Made by a program: the position numbers and the translations under genes | Assembly: GCA_037042915.1 (NCBI GenBank) | Contig: CM073202.1 | Location: 744,001-808,000, forward strand | From: Auricularia sp. M13 | Taxonomy: Eukaryota > Basidiomycota > Agaricomycetes > Auriculariales > Auriculariaceae | DNA length: 64,000 bases | Direction: 5' to 3' | The notes under the pieces: model-generated | Databases searched by the model: none | Seen by the model: only the letters and a program-made list of their open reading frames with translations | What the model was told of the DNA's origin: nothing | Part shown: in pieces, positions 34,068 through 45,124 of the stretch | Layout: each line of letters starts with the position of its first letter | Numbering within the stretch: position 1 is the stretch's first letter

Positions 34068-37000
34068 ATGTCCGCTGCTGAAAATGCGTCATGCCCTGTC
34101 CTCACTGGTCCTGAAAACTGGACCATCTGGTCCATGCGCATGCGTGGCAAACTGCTCGAATCGCTTGTTTGGTCGATTGTCGATGGAACTGAGCCACCGT
34201 CTTCTCTGCCGCCGACGTCAACACCCGGACCGTACGCGCCAGCTGTAGCGCCATCACCCCGGGACACCTGGGCCACGCGCGATGGAAAGGCCAAAGGCAT
34301 CATCATGAACCACGTCTCGAACCGACTCCTCTACATCATTGATGACTGCGCGACGTCGAAGGACATGTGGACCAGGCTGACGGAGCTGCACACTTCGGTG
34401 AACACGGTTGCCAGCATCTTCGAGGCTCGCCGCGAACTCTACTCGCTGAAATGGGACGGCATCACGGATATAGCAGACCACCTCGCTCGCATTCGCAACT
34501 TGTCGAAGCGCCTGGCCTCTATGGGCAAGCCAGTGGACGACGACGACCTGGCTTACACGCTGCTCGCCTCACTGCCGCCCACACCAGCTTGGCAGAACTT
34601 CCTGACTGCGGTGCTCAACAGCGCCACTCCAGTTACCGGCAAGGACGGCCAGCACATTAAGGGCCCAATGGGTGCCATCCAGACGACGCTGACATTCGCA
34701 ACGGTCGAAGCCAGAGCCACGGCTGAAGCCACCCGACTTGCGCCCACTCCCGCCGAACCTGTGGAGGAGGCCACTGCGCTCAAGGCAGCTAAGCCTGTGC
34801 CCGCTCGTCCGTCAAAGCAACTCCCGGCGCACACCTGCGAGTACCATGGCCGCAACAACACGCACGACTCGGACAAGTGCTACCAATTGCACCCTGAGCT
34901 ACGACCGGAACGCACGAAGTCAAAGCGGAAGAAGAAGAGCAGGGCCAACGCAACCACGGAGTCTTCGATAGACAGTGACTCGGAGGACGATCGTGTACAC
35001 ACCGTATCCGTAGCGCTGAAGCAACGTGTTGAACAGTACGCTCTGGCCCACGACGGGCACGACCACGACTTTGCTCCCTTCCCTATCATTGCCGACTCGG
35101 GCTGCTCCAGCCACATGTTCTACTCGCGCTCAGTCTTTGACCCTAAGACGTTCAAGACTCTTGACCCACCGCAGGCCGTGCGTTTTGGCGACGACTCGAC
35201 GGTTGAGGCAGTTGGTACTGGCGACGTCCTGCTCTACTGCGCGCGCCGGAAAGCTATCATACGCTTCAACAAGGCCCTACTCGTTCCCAGCTTCACAATC
35301 AACCTCGTCTCTGTCGGCCGCCTGGACAAGGCTGGCTATGCGTCCACGTTTGCCAATGGCAGACTTGTCATCAGCGACGCCAAGACGAAGAAGGAGCTGT
35401 GTGATGGCCAGCTGCACCGCAGTCTGTATGACCTGAACCTTGAACGCGTGCGTGATGGGCCATTTGCTGGCACTGCCATGGACATCAACGTCCTCCACCG
35501 GCGACTTGGACACATAGGCTATGACCGGCTCAAGACCATGGTGCGCAACGGCCAGCTTCGAGGCGTAGACAGCCTTACTGGTACCCCGGAGTTCTGCGAA
35601 CCTTGCGTACTAGGCAAGATGAAGAAGCAGCCTTTCGACACCGAAGGTCGCCAGCGTGCATCTCGTCCTCTCCAGCTCGTCCATGGCGACATTGGTGGGC
35701 TGGTGACGCCCGCATCACGCGAGGGCTACCGTTACTGGCTTATCCTGGTCGACGACTATACGGAGCAGCCTTGGGTCTACTTTATGAAGCTCAAGTCAGA
35801 AACGGGTACCATCCTGAAGCGCTGGAAGGCTGACGTCGAGGCCTACTTCCGTCAACGTGTAGGCGTGCTGTCGCTATCCAATGAATGGCTCGAGTTCTTC
35901 CGTTCAGACAACGGCACCGAGTTCATCAACGGAGGCGTCAGCGAGTGGCTCCGAACGCTGGGCATCGCGCACGAGACGTCTGCTCCATATACACCAGAGC
36001 AAAATGGAGTTGCTGAACGCATGAACCAGACTACCGTCAACCTTGCTGCCAGTATGCTCGCCGAATCTGGTCTGCCCGGGATGTTCTGGGCTGATGCCAT
36101 GTCTACCGCCGTCTACGTTACCGCGCGCACGCCATCGTCCAGTATTGGAGGACGTATTCCGCACACCATGCTCACAGGCCGTCGTGTCAACGCAAGTCAC
36201 TTCAGGCCATTTGGTTGCCCAGCCTACCCACATGTCGACAAGAAGCATCGAACTGGGAAGTTTGGCTGGAAGGCTCGACGCTGCGTCATGATTGGGTATC
36301 AACCCGGAGTCAAGGGATGGAAGCTCTGGGACGTGGATCGACACAAGATCGTGATCTCGCGACATGTCAAGTTCGACGAGTCAGGCAAGACGCGTGCAGA
36401 CCTCATGGCTGCCGACCGCTTGGCCGACCCTGTACCTGACGACATCTTCCACCGCCGTCGACCCGACGATGCCACTTCCGAAGCAGCTGCACCTGGAAAT
36501 GCACCCCCAGCTGCAGCTCCCAGCGTTGCTGACTCAGACAGTGACGGCTTCGATGAACTACTGGACGATGTGCCGCCACCCGGCCCTCCACCAGAGGATG
36601 ATCAAGGGGCGGTCGTAGGTGATCCACCACCTCCTGCAGCGCCAGTGGGGGCACCTGAGGAACCAGACCAGAAGCCTGCTCCCAGAGCTTCCCGCTTGCC
36701 TGTTCCTACGCCACGCAAAGCTGAAGGCCCTACTCCACCAGCATCAGCGCGTCCACAGGCACCACGTCAAGGTGCTCAACGCGTGCCTGCTGCACAGCAA
36801 CCTGCTACGCCTGCACCACGGCGACCACCACCAGAGCCATCAGGCAGCCGACCTACACCAGTGCGTGCACCACCGCAGCCACCGCCAGTGCCGCCTGCTG
36901 GGCGTCCTCCACGAGCGCGTGTCCCAAATGACCGCAACCGTGACTACATGCGGACGGTCAATGAGCATAACGCTCGACTTGAGGCTCGTCGCAAGGAACG

Positions 37001-38669
37001 AGCAGCAAGGGGTGGTTTTGCCTGGGCTGACGAGGACGATGAAGACACCATCTTCTTCGCTGGTGCTGCCGCGACTGGACCAAGCGACCGCGCTGTTCCA
37101 CAGACTGTGCAGGAGATGCGTGAAGGCCCTGATGCCCACCTCTGGGTTCCAGCACTCAACGAGGAGCTGGAGAGCTTACGCGCTAATGATGTCTACGAAG
37201 TCGTGCCGATTCCTGAAGGTGTGCGCCCCATTACTTCCAAGGTCGTCAATCGGGTCAAGTTCGATGCCAACGGTCGCGTTGAGCGACACAAGAGTCGCAT
37301 TGTTGCTCGGGGCTTTACGCAGAAGAAGGGCGTCGACTACGAAGAAACCTTCGCGCCTGTTGCCAGCCTTGCAGCAGTTCGACTTATTGTCAACCTGGCC
37401 GCCCAGCACAATCTGGAGCTTGACCAAATGGACGTGTCAACTGCCTATCTGAACGGCGTCCTTGAGGAGGAGATCTACATGCTACCACCTGAAGGGATCG
37501 AGATACCTGAGGGGTGCTGCTGGCGGCTGAAACGCTCGATTTATGGTCTGAAGCAGGCCGGTCGCACGTGGAACACGACGTTTGACAAGGAGCTGGGAAA
37601 GCTTGGCTTCACAAGACTCGACGCCGAGACCTGCCTCTACGTCTTCCGCGACAACGACGGCGAGTACTGTTTTCTTGTTGTCTACGTCGACGACCTCCTC
37701 CTAGCCGCAACCTCGCGCACGTTCATGAACAAGGTGAAGAGCATGCTGGCTACCACCTACAAGATGCGCGACCTTGGCGAGGCTTCCTACATGCTTGGGC
37801 TGAAGATCACTCGCGACCGCTCGAAGGGCACCATCTCGCTCTCGCAGACGCAGTACATCGACACTGTCCTCAGACGCTGCGGTATGTCGACCTGCAAGCC
37901 GTCGTACACCCCGATGGCGCACAACTACAAGCTGTCAAAGGACGACCCTTCCGACGATGGAACAATGCCTGTCGCTGTCATTGACGGTGTTGAGGTATCG
38001 TATGCATCGGTTGTTGGCTCACTGATGTACGCCATGCTGGGGACCAGGCCCGATATTGCCTACGTCGTTGGGATACTGGGGCGCTTCACGGCCGCACCTA
38101 GAGCTTGTCACTGGGAGGTGGCCAAGCATACACTGCGATACCTCCAGTGCACGCGCACGATGCAGTTGCGCTACAGGCAGCGTACTGGCCCGATGCGCTT
38201 CATGTGCTATTCTGACTCGGACTGGTCTGGCGACGAAGATACTTCGCGCTCAACCTCTGGCTACGTTTTCATGTGCAACCACGGTGCTATTACCTGGAGC
38301 AGCAAGCGTCAGAAGCTTGTTGCCCTCTCTTCCACCGAGGCCGAGTACATCGCGCTCAGCAACGTTGGTCAAGAGCTGATCTGGCTTCGCCGGTTCTTCA
38401 CTGAGCTTGGCCAGAAGCAGCACGGTCCCACGGTCGTCAAAAGCGACAATGCTGGTGCTATCACCCTGTCCCAGGAACCGCAGTTCCGAGCCAGGACAAA
38501 GCACATCTGCCGCAAGTACCACCACTTCCGCGACGACATCGTTCGACGCCGTCGCGCTCGTGTGGAGTTCTGCCCTACCGAGGAGATGGTGGCAGACATT
38601 TTCACTAAGCCGCTCACCCGTGACAAGCACTGGCGCTTTGTCAAGGCATTGGGCCTCCGTCTGGCTTGA
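34068..38669 (+). CDS. Copia Gag-Pol polyprotein, 1533 codons
   Basis: Domain order by approximate residue: Gag (1-330, with a zinc-knuckle-like CEYHGRNNTHDSDKC near 256), protease (IADSGCSSHMF, near 342), pre-integrase (LHRRLGHIGYDRL, near 476), integrase core (near 540-700, SDNGTEF), a Pro-rich linker (about 790-970), copia reverse transcriptase (about 1035-1290, VYVDDLLLA) and RNase H (1380-1520, SDSDWSGD, STEAEYIAL). This order (integrase before reverse transcriptase) defines Ty1/copia. Confidence 0.95.
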   Translation: MSAAENASCPVLTGPENWTIWSMRMRGKLLESLVWSIVDGTEPPSSLPPTSTPGPYAPAVAPSPRDTWATRDGKAKGIIMNHVSNRLLYIIDDCATSKDMWTRLTELHTSVNTVASIFEARRELYSLKWDGITDIADHLARIRNLSKRLASMGKPVDDDDLAYTLLASLPPTPAWQNFLTAVLNSATPVTGKDGQHIKGPMGAIQTTLTFATVEARATAEATRLAPTPAEPVEEATALKAAKPVPARPSKQLPAHTCEYHGRNNTHDSDKCYQLHPELRPERTKSKRKKKSRANATTESSIDSDSEDDRVHTVSVALKQRVEQYALAHDGHDHDFAPFPIIADSGCSSHMFYSRSVFDPKTFKTLDPPQAVRFGDDSTVEAVGTGDVLLYCARRKAIIRFNKALLVPSFTINLVSVGRLDKAGYASTFANGRLVISDAKTKKELCDGQLHRSLYDLNLERVRDGPFAGTAMDINVLHRRLGHIGYDRLKTMVRNGQLRGVDSLTGTPEFCEPCVLGKMKKQPFDTEGRQRASRPLQLVHGDIGGLVTPASREGYRYWLILVDDYTEQPWVYFMKLKSETGTILKRWKADVEAYFRQRVGVLSLSNEWLEFFRSDNGTEFINGGVSEWLRTLGIAHETSAPYTPEQNGVAERMNQTTVNLAASMLAESGLPGMFWADAMSTAVYVTARTPSSSIGGRIPHTMLTGRRVNASHFRPFGCPAYPHVDKKHRTGKFGWKARRCVMIGYQPGVKGWKLWDVDRHKIVISRHVKFDESGKTRADLMAADRLADPVPDDIFHRRRPDDATSEAAAPGNAPPAAAPSVADSDSDGFDELLDDVPPPGPPPEDDQGAVVGDPPPPAAPVGAPEEPDQKPAPRASRLPVPTPRKAEGPTPPASARPQAPRQGAQRVPAAQQPATPAPRRPPPEPSGSRPTPVRAPPQPPPVPPAGRPPRARVPNDRNRDYMRTVNEHNARLEARRKERAARGGFAWADEDDEDTIFFAGAAATGPSDRAVPQTVQEMREGPDAHLWVPALNEELESLRANDVYEVVPIPEGVRPITSKVVNRVKFDANGRVERHKSRIVARGFTQKKGVDYEETFAPVASLAAVRLIVNLAAQHNLELDQMDVSTAYLNGVLEEEIYMLPPEGIEIPEGCCWRLKRSIYGLKQAGRTWNTTFDKELGKLGFTRLDAETCLYVFRDNDGEYCFLVVYVDDLLLAATSRTFMNKVKSMLATTYKMRDLGEASYMLGLKITRDRSKGTISLSQTQYIDTVLRRCGMSTCKPSYTPMAHNYKLSKDDPSDDGTMPVAVIDGVEVSYASVVGSLMYAMLGTRPDIAYVVGILGRFTAAPRACHWEVAKHTLRYLQCTRTMQLRYRQRTGPMRFMCYSDSDWSGDEDTSRSTSGYVFMCNHGAITWSSKRQKLVALSSTEAEYIALSNVGQELIWLRRFFTELGQKQHGPTVVKSDNAGAITLSQEPQFRARTKHICRKYHHFRDDIVRRRRARVEFCPTEEMVADIFTKPLTRDKHWRFVKALGLRLA

Positions 38670-38676
38670 GTGGGGG

Positions 38677-39021
38677 TGTCAGAATGTGCGGATTTGGTAT
38701 GTGGCAGTGCCGTTCATGCCAGAAAACACCGACCTTCAGTGATTTCTGGCACGAACAACACTGCCACCGGAACCTTTGGCAACCGCAGCCTCCGGCCCCT
38801 TTTTCCAGGCCTGGGCGGAGTTTGTACCTCAGACCGATACGCTATTTGCGCATACGGCTGAGGTACGTAGACTTGGACTATTTTTCCCTTCATTTCACCT
38901 GTACTTATTCTCTTTGTGTAGACGCGACTTGTGTCGCCTTACAGGTGAATACAGACCGATACGCTATTTGCGCATACGGCTGAGACGCGACTTGTGTCGC
39001 CTTACAGGCCGACTTTTGTCA
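38677..39021 (+). repeat. Right LTR of the copia element, with a 63 bp internal duplication lacking the intron-like stretch
   Basis: Same sequence as the left LTR plus 38945-39007. The extra piece repeats the stretch before and after the 59 bp intron-like segment (38863-38921) but joins them directly at 38984/38985, as spliced RNA would. Seven bases (GTGAATA) at its left edge have no obvious source. Confidence 0.9.
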
Positions 39022-39112
39022 CCTATCATGGCAAACAACAGATAGCCATGGCAACGCTTGTACTGCAGCGAACAAGCAGCGAGCACAATAGCCATTGTAA
39101 GTTTAACGTCCT

Positions 39113-39123
39113 GCATATATAAG
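39113..39123 (+). promoter_or_regulatory. TATA-like element upstream of the tRNA-ligase-like gene
   Basis: CATATATAAGC about 105 bp upstream of the proposed ATG at 39227 and 92 bp downstream of the copia right LTR. Confidence 0.35.
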
Positions 39124-40868
39124 CAGACCTGATGGTATGCGGGCTGCTGCCTTCGCTCGGACCTTCCTCACGTTTCTCACGGATCCAAGCTCCGGCTGCA
39201 AGGCCACACGCAAAGCCCGATACAACATGCCCGATAGTATAGCCATACTTGTACGTCGCCACCCCGTAAATATGGCCCTCTCTAAGTTCGTTGTAGCAAC
39301 CCACCGAAGATAAATGGATTATTCTTCCCGTCGCAATTCCTGGATGTGGTACAGTACAGAGCACCACCATAGAAAGAAACTTTGGTTAACGCTATACACC
39401 TTAGGAAAGGGCTTGGTTACATATGCTCTCAAGTTCCTGTTCGGCTTCGGCTGCGTCAGCCCAGTTATGAATGGCGAAAGTGGACCCTTGTCATCACCAA
39501 ACGACTCGTCGGATGACGCGTCAGACGACTCGTCAGACGAAACATACATATCGCGCTTGGCCGAAGCGCTGGAGGAGAGGAATGTTGTTATTGCAGATAG
39601 GTGACTGATAAAATTGAGTATTAGTACGGGTTTATTGACACCTTGCTACTACCCTGGGATAGGTATCATCACCGCACAGTCGACCGGAAGGAACTAGATG
39701 CCATACGCGCACAAATGCAGCCTCGCGCAAAGCTTCTGGCTCTCAACTGGGATCTTTCGTCACTGCCAGCATCCGATATTCACGCCGTCTGTTTGACTCG
39801 CATCCAACCCTCTCCTGACGCTAGTCCGGTCATCTGGCGCTTCATAGACAAACATGCGCCGCTCGTCCCTACTGAAGTCGACGCAGGCATCCACCTTGTC
39901 GTTGGAGAGGACATAATCTGTACTATAGCCCGCATTGTTGCTGGTATCGGCAAGCTCTTGCGCGTAAAACCGCTTCATGCCGACTTTGTAGCTCGCGCTC
40001 GTGGACTCTGCCAGGTCTTGCTCGAGATGCAGGCTGGTGGGGAAAAGCTTCGAGCCCGCCCGAGGCGACAGCCCGTTATCGACTTTCGTCTGTTTTTCTT
40101 GAGGGATGACTTTGATTTGGCCGACACGCAGGACCCTCTGCGTGCTGGCTTGCTCGAAGTGTCAGCGCTCGTCACTCGGATGACTGAGATATCTCGTCTT
40201 CCCAACCCAACCATTATACCTCGGCAATTTCACAGCCCCGACGGTCTTGTCCTCACAAGCTGGAAAATCCAAAAGGCGGCATTCTATCGTCGTCCCCCGA
40301 GTCTGCCTGTAACGACGCAGGGGCTCTGGACATGCGCTGTTGCGGCCCGGAACGAAGGAGACGTGCTCAGCGACGAAACATCGCACAAGATTGCGGCAAG
40401 AGGCTACAACAAGTTCTACGATATTAACGAAGTGCCATGGTCAATGGTGCGATGCATGTCGCATGTGTGATTCTGTGAATGCTGACGTAGCACGACAGTG
40501 GACGTCGCTGAGAAAGTATACGGCCGGACCCTTTCATGTTACGGCCATGCTCGGCGGAAGCTTGATCATAATCTCAGCACTTTCTCTGACAACGCTGCTT
40601 GTGACGTCCAAGCATTCGTTCGACCCTCAATCGCACCGCGTGTCCCATGCCGAAATAGGCGAGAAATGGCTTTACAAGCAGCTTGATACCAAGTCGATGG
40701 CCGCCCTGGCCAAGCAACTTTGGCGAGCCGATTGGACTTTGATGTGCCAGGTAAGACGGTCAGTTTAACGTATGTAGTCAACTTGCTCATCTTGCAGCTT
40801 CTGGACGACGTGTTTGAGGAAAACATCATCGAAACCCCTGATGGACTCTCAGGCCTTCACGGCATAAA

Positions 40869-43274
40869 GGGTCATGAGAAAAACGTGCGCACGTGCGCAA
40901 GGTGCGTGCGCAACATTAATTCAACCATAGAAGCCCATTTAGATAAAATATTGTCATTGTTGAAGGTGATTGTGGTAGCTATGATACCATTGCATGCGAT
41001 TATCCAACAACGGTCATCAAACCTTAAAAATCCACAGAGATATTGTTGATATACATATTTCAACTTTCGTGCGCACGTGCGCACGTGCGCAAAACCAGTG
41101 TGCGCCTGCGCACGCATGTTGCAGGTATGCGCACGCAAGTTGAAAACATGCGCACGCAGTTGAAATGCGTGCGCAAAGGTGCTCACGCCCTGCGCACGCA
41201 AGTTGGAACCCTGCGCACGCACTCTTGGAACATGCGCACGCAGTCTTAATTGTTGCGCACGCTCACTTGGACTTTGCGCACGCTGTTGAAAAAATGTACA
41301 CAAGCACTCCTTAAGCATACATACACCCCTTATAAATGGGTCTGCAATTACTGGGCAGGGACCACATGTTCCAAGTTCACGTTTTGTTCATTATTAAGAA
41401 AATTACATTCTGACAGATAGGTCTGGTTTACCCAATTCATAGTTGATTGACTGGCTTCACGTATTGATCTCCAACGAAGCAATATCTGATTCTTCTGAAA
41501 GCTTAGGGCATGTTTTAACCGATTAATTCCTATTTGGGACAAACTTTTCCAACTCAGACATTTGGAATATACCTTTATATACATCTTTATATACATCTAA
41601 CATTTTTCTGATTTTTTGTCTGTTTATTTGAATTCAGATACACATCTCACTGGGAGCAAGGACGAGGATCACTTGAATATCTCCTGAGTATCCTGCCATG
41701 ACATTCAGATAAATGGCACGAGTATCCCAGGAGTATGATATTCTGAACCACTCTGGTGATACACTTTACACAAGGTAATATATTGGATGAGTATCCCTTG
41801 AGGCACAAATGTTCTCATGAGATACTCATTCAATATATTACAGTGGAGGACATGGACATTTGAACACCCCAATTTTTTACTCCTGTAAATTTACAATGTG
41901 TTTCACAGTTGTCGTAGCTCTGAGCCATGAAGCAGTCTGCAAATGAGATTCCTTGAGTGTATTTATGTAGTGTACCTTCTCATCTACCAATGCACAACAG
42001 GTCTCAGTGCTACCTGGCTTGGATGAAATTTGGCAGGCTGTGCAATCCCCATATAGTCATATCAGTCTTGCTGCTGCACCTCATCACAGAGTAATGCAAT
42101 TGACATGAATCCACCACCAAGTTAAAGCTTGGATACTTGTCATCAACACATATCATTGGTGGGAGGAAGGTACTACCCAATGTTGTGGAATTGTAAATTT
42201 ACAGGAGTAAAAAATTGGGGTGTTCAAATGTCCATATCCTCCACTGTACCTTGTGCATAGAGTATCTCCAGAGTAGTTCAGGCTGTGATACTCTTAGGAA
42301 ACTCATGCAATTCACCTGAATGTCAAGTTGGAATACTCAATAGATACTCTATGGAGTCTCTACTCTGCTCCCAGTGTCTGCAACTTCAAGTGTGCATCGA
42401 CTTTTGAGCGTTGTGCAACTTCTAATTCATTACACCTGCTCATGGGGCATCCATCGGCAAAATCCAGTAAAATAAGGATGAGGGAGGGAGTGGACTGATG
42501 AGGATTTTTTTTTTCTTTTTTTCATTGCTCTGATAGTCGTCTGGAAGCTGTATAGAAGGGCCTGAGGCTTATTCAGCATCCTGAAATTAGGTCTGAACCT
42601 TCTTTGAATCCAGCAGAGACTGTGCAAGTCTGAATGCTGAGACTTCAATTCAACAACTGTAAAATGGCAAAACACCCTGGGATTATCCTGGTGAACCCAG
42701 AGTTAGCAGTTTTGGATATACAGAAGCAAATGTGTGGGAATTTATTACTAAATCAGGCAGGAGGAAGTGAGGGAGGCCCACTGGAGGGCGGTTTCTAATC
42801 CACTACGCTTGCAATGACTAATGAACATCAAATCTTTGAGTCTAAGGCAATCTCTAATTGATCACATGGGTATGAATTACAAACTCTCTAATCTACTATG
42901 CTCAAATATGTGCTAGCCCTCGACAGTATTGCAGTTTCTTGTTTATTATGCTACACTTGGGTATGACACAAGCTTGATTAAATCACTGATTTCAAAAAAA
43001 ATTATCCATCAAGTATAATACAATACACTAGCAACCTCGTTGTCTGACTTGCGCACGCATACTTGTGACTTGCGCACACATACTTCTGACCTGCGCACGC
43101 ACACCCATGACCTGCGCACGCATGAGGAAAAGCGTGTGTCCAGAGTTTTGGATCCTGCGCACGCAAGTCAAAACCATGCGCACGCATTTTGAAAACTGCG
43201 CACGCAAGTTGTGCGCACGCAAAATTCTGCGCACGTGTGCGCACGCACCCTGCGCACGTTTTTCTAGGGGTCCC
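40869..43274. mobile_element. Non-autonomous DNA element with TGCGCACGCA subterminal arrays
   Basis: 2406 bp flanked by GGCATAAA (40861-40868 and 43275-43282; a 9 bp duplication CGGCATAAA is equally possible). Imperfect inverted ends share AGAAAAACGTGCGCA. About ten copies of TGCGCACGCA-like words, 17-25 bp apart and mostly in the same direction, sit at 41060-41285, and about eight at 43049-43260. The middle is AT-rich with no coding capacity and holds a smaller MITE (41841-42246). The 8-9 bp duplication suggests hAT or MULE. Confidence 0.75.
41841..42246. mobile_element. pogo-like MITE nested in the TGCGCACGCA element
   Basis: 406 bp with inverted ends of about 57 bp starting CAGTGGAGGA (41841-41897 against 42190-42246), flanked by TA. 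No coding capacity. Ends differ at one or two bases. Confidence 0.88.
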
Positions 43275-43326
43275 GGCATAAACCACCGTACCGTTCACTT
43301 CAAAACCGAGGGTCCAGCCGTCGTTG

Positions 43327-44497
43327 CAAGGGGTATGCACTTTTTAAGCGCCCGGAAGCAACCGGGAGGGGGAGGGTCCCCCGAAGATGCCGTTAAGGAA
43401 TTTTCTTATTATCTTGAATTATTTTTCAGGGATGGTGCAGAGACTTGATTAGGATGCTGTGGAAAAGGCTAAAGTTAAAAACATTGTTTTTAACAGGCAG
43501 TTAAAAACACGTTTAAAACACCCGGCGGCCGCCCAAAACCTGTTTTTAACTCAGTATATGCCTATTGTGCAACTGAGATTCTGCATGAGAACACTCACTG
43601 GGTGGCCTATACATGTTGCCCCACTTATTTTGACTTCATTCAGTCATCCAATGCACTCTATGATTACTCAGCAGCTGAGATACCACTGAGACACTGTGTG
43701 AGAGGTGAGATTGAGCCACATAAGCTGAGACAGGCATTTCAAGGAGTTAACTATCACTCTCAACACACGGTGTGCTCGCAATATATCAGTCTCAGCGTCT
43801 AGCAGCTGCTCATATAGTCTATATATAGCATATATGTTTTTAACACTGTTTTTAACGGCCTGTTTTAAACACATTGTGTTTTAAACTTGTTGAAAAGTCC
43901 TGGCGACTTTTTAACAGCATCCTAGACTTGATTGAGATTTTAGGAGGTCATATTACCTACCTCAAAGCATCCCATGTGGGTAAAGCAGCTGGATTCACAG
44001 AATAGCACTGAGCAGTCCGTTTTGGGCACATTGCCTCTGATGCCGGAATCAGACCGGACAGCCGTGTACCATGGACTCCAAAGTTAATCAATCATCTTAC
44101 AGAGTGGCTGGGGTAATCTCAGTAAGAGTATTTGATGATCAGGTCGGTATTGGAGAGAGATACCACTGGCTTGGTGACATACAGCAGGCCAGGGGCAGTA
44201 CAAATCCTCTTCAAACGCTCTCAGCAGGTCTGCTGAGTAAAGTCACGCCTAAACAATAGTACTTATCCGTCTCAGCTCTCGCATGAATGGTCTCATTAAT
44301 ATCGCAGTCAATAAGTGGTGCCAATTCCCTGGTATTACGGTGTGTACAACCTCACAGGTGAGCCTCAGGATCAATAAGGCTTCCCAAATAGGGAACTGTC
44401 ATCTGTCAGGTCGCGTGACAGGGGGGAGGGGGTCACTCAAGAGGCATTATGGAGTTTTTCGGGACGGTGCAGGAATTTTTTTTTTGCCACCCCCTTG
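43327..44497. mobile_element. hAT-like MITE, CAAGGGG family, copy 2, carrying a nested MITE
   Basis: Ends CAAGGGGTATGCA and TGCCACCCCCTTG, exact 8 bp duplication CGTCGTTG (43319-43326 and 44498-44505). 1171 bp, of which 483 bp are the nested element and its duplicated target. No coding capacity. Confidence 0.85.
43451..43923. mobile_element. Small MITE with 10 bp target duplication
   Basis: 473 bp with ends AGGATGCTGT/ACAGCATCCT and flanks AGACTTGATT on both sides (43441-43450 and 43924-43933). Internal palindromic TTTAAAACAC and TTTTTAACA words. A 9-10 bp duplication points to a MULE-like source; family not settled. Confidence 0.82.
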
Positions 44498-44534
44498 CGT
44501 CGTTGTCAGTTTCGCCAAGGAATGGGGCTTCATT

Positions 44535-45029
44535 CAAGGGGCAGGCATCGGCAAACTCCGGTACACGGACCGGGTGGGGGTGGGTCCAGGCAAACGCTTA
44601 TAACTTTTTTTTGGCTTCCGACAGGGGTCCGGGAGGCCCATTTGAACATTGTCTGTGTCTCCCACAGCATATCCCTTTCTTAAATTGCTCCAAGAGCTTT
44701 AGCAAGCCTTTATGAAGCAATTTGGCCACCTGGCAGGAGCACGCCACGAGGGGCGATGTCTGAGGGCTTATGTCAGCAATTTCCTCTTCCAGAATTTACC
44801 TCTGCCAGGAGCACGGCTACGCTTGCGCTGCGTCTATTGAGCTGCTGGATGCTTTGAAAGTCGACATTTAAACATTTAACGGGAGTTGACCCAGTTTCAG
44901 TTCCAAATACGGCATCCGTGGGGGTCAAATTTGCTTCCGAGGGGGGGGGGGGGGGAGGGGGGGCTCAGCAACCCGCTTACGACTTATTTTCGGGTGCGTG
45001 TCCACTATTTTTCCCTTGCCTGCCCCTTG
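44535..45029. mobile_element. hAT-like MITE, CAAGGGG family, copy 3
   Basis: 495 bp with ends CAAGGGGCAGGCA and TGCCTGCCCCTTG and an exact 8 bp duplication GCTTCATT (44527-44534 and 45030-45037). It contains a G-run interrupted by one A at 44940-44963. No coding capacity. Confidence 0.9.
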
Positions 45030-45124
45030 GCTTCATTCTGATGGCACATACGATATGCAGAACTATGTCTGATGTCGAGGTATTTCAACGCAAGTGCTCG
45101 AAGGCGAAAGGTTGCTGGAACGAC

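Larger units (their letters stand above)
33676..39021 (+). mobile_element. Ty1/copia LTR retrotransposon, looks whole and very young
   Basis: 5346 bp between 5 bp target duplications CCTAT (33671-33675 and 39022-39026). LTRs at 33676-33957 and 38677-39021 show no substitutions over their shared 282 bp; the right one has an extra 63 bp. A GAGTGGGGG polypurine tract precedes the right LTR. One uninterrupted coding frame. Identical LTRs imply a very recent insertion. It lies 205 bp upstream of the start of the tRNA-ligase-like gene at 39227. Confidence 0.95.

Noticed and set aside
41060-43260. CRISPR-like spaced repeats (TGCGCACGCA)
   Set aside because: Spacing is irregular, words are only about 10 bp, the genome is fungal, and the arrays sit at the ends of a transposon with a target duplication.
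44940-44963. G-run as a G-quadruplex or regulatory site
   Set aside because: Lies within a MITE; nothing besides base composition supports a function.
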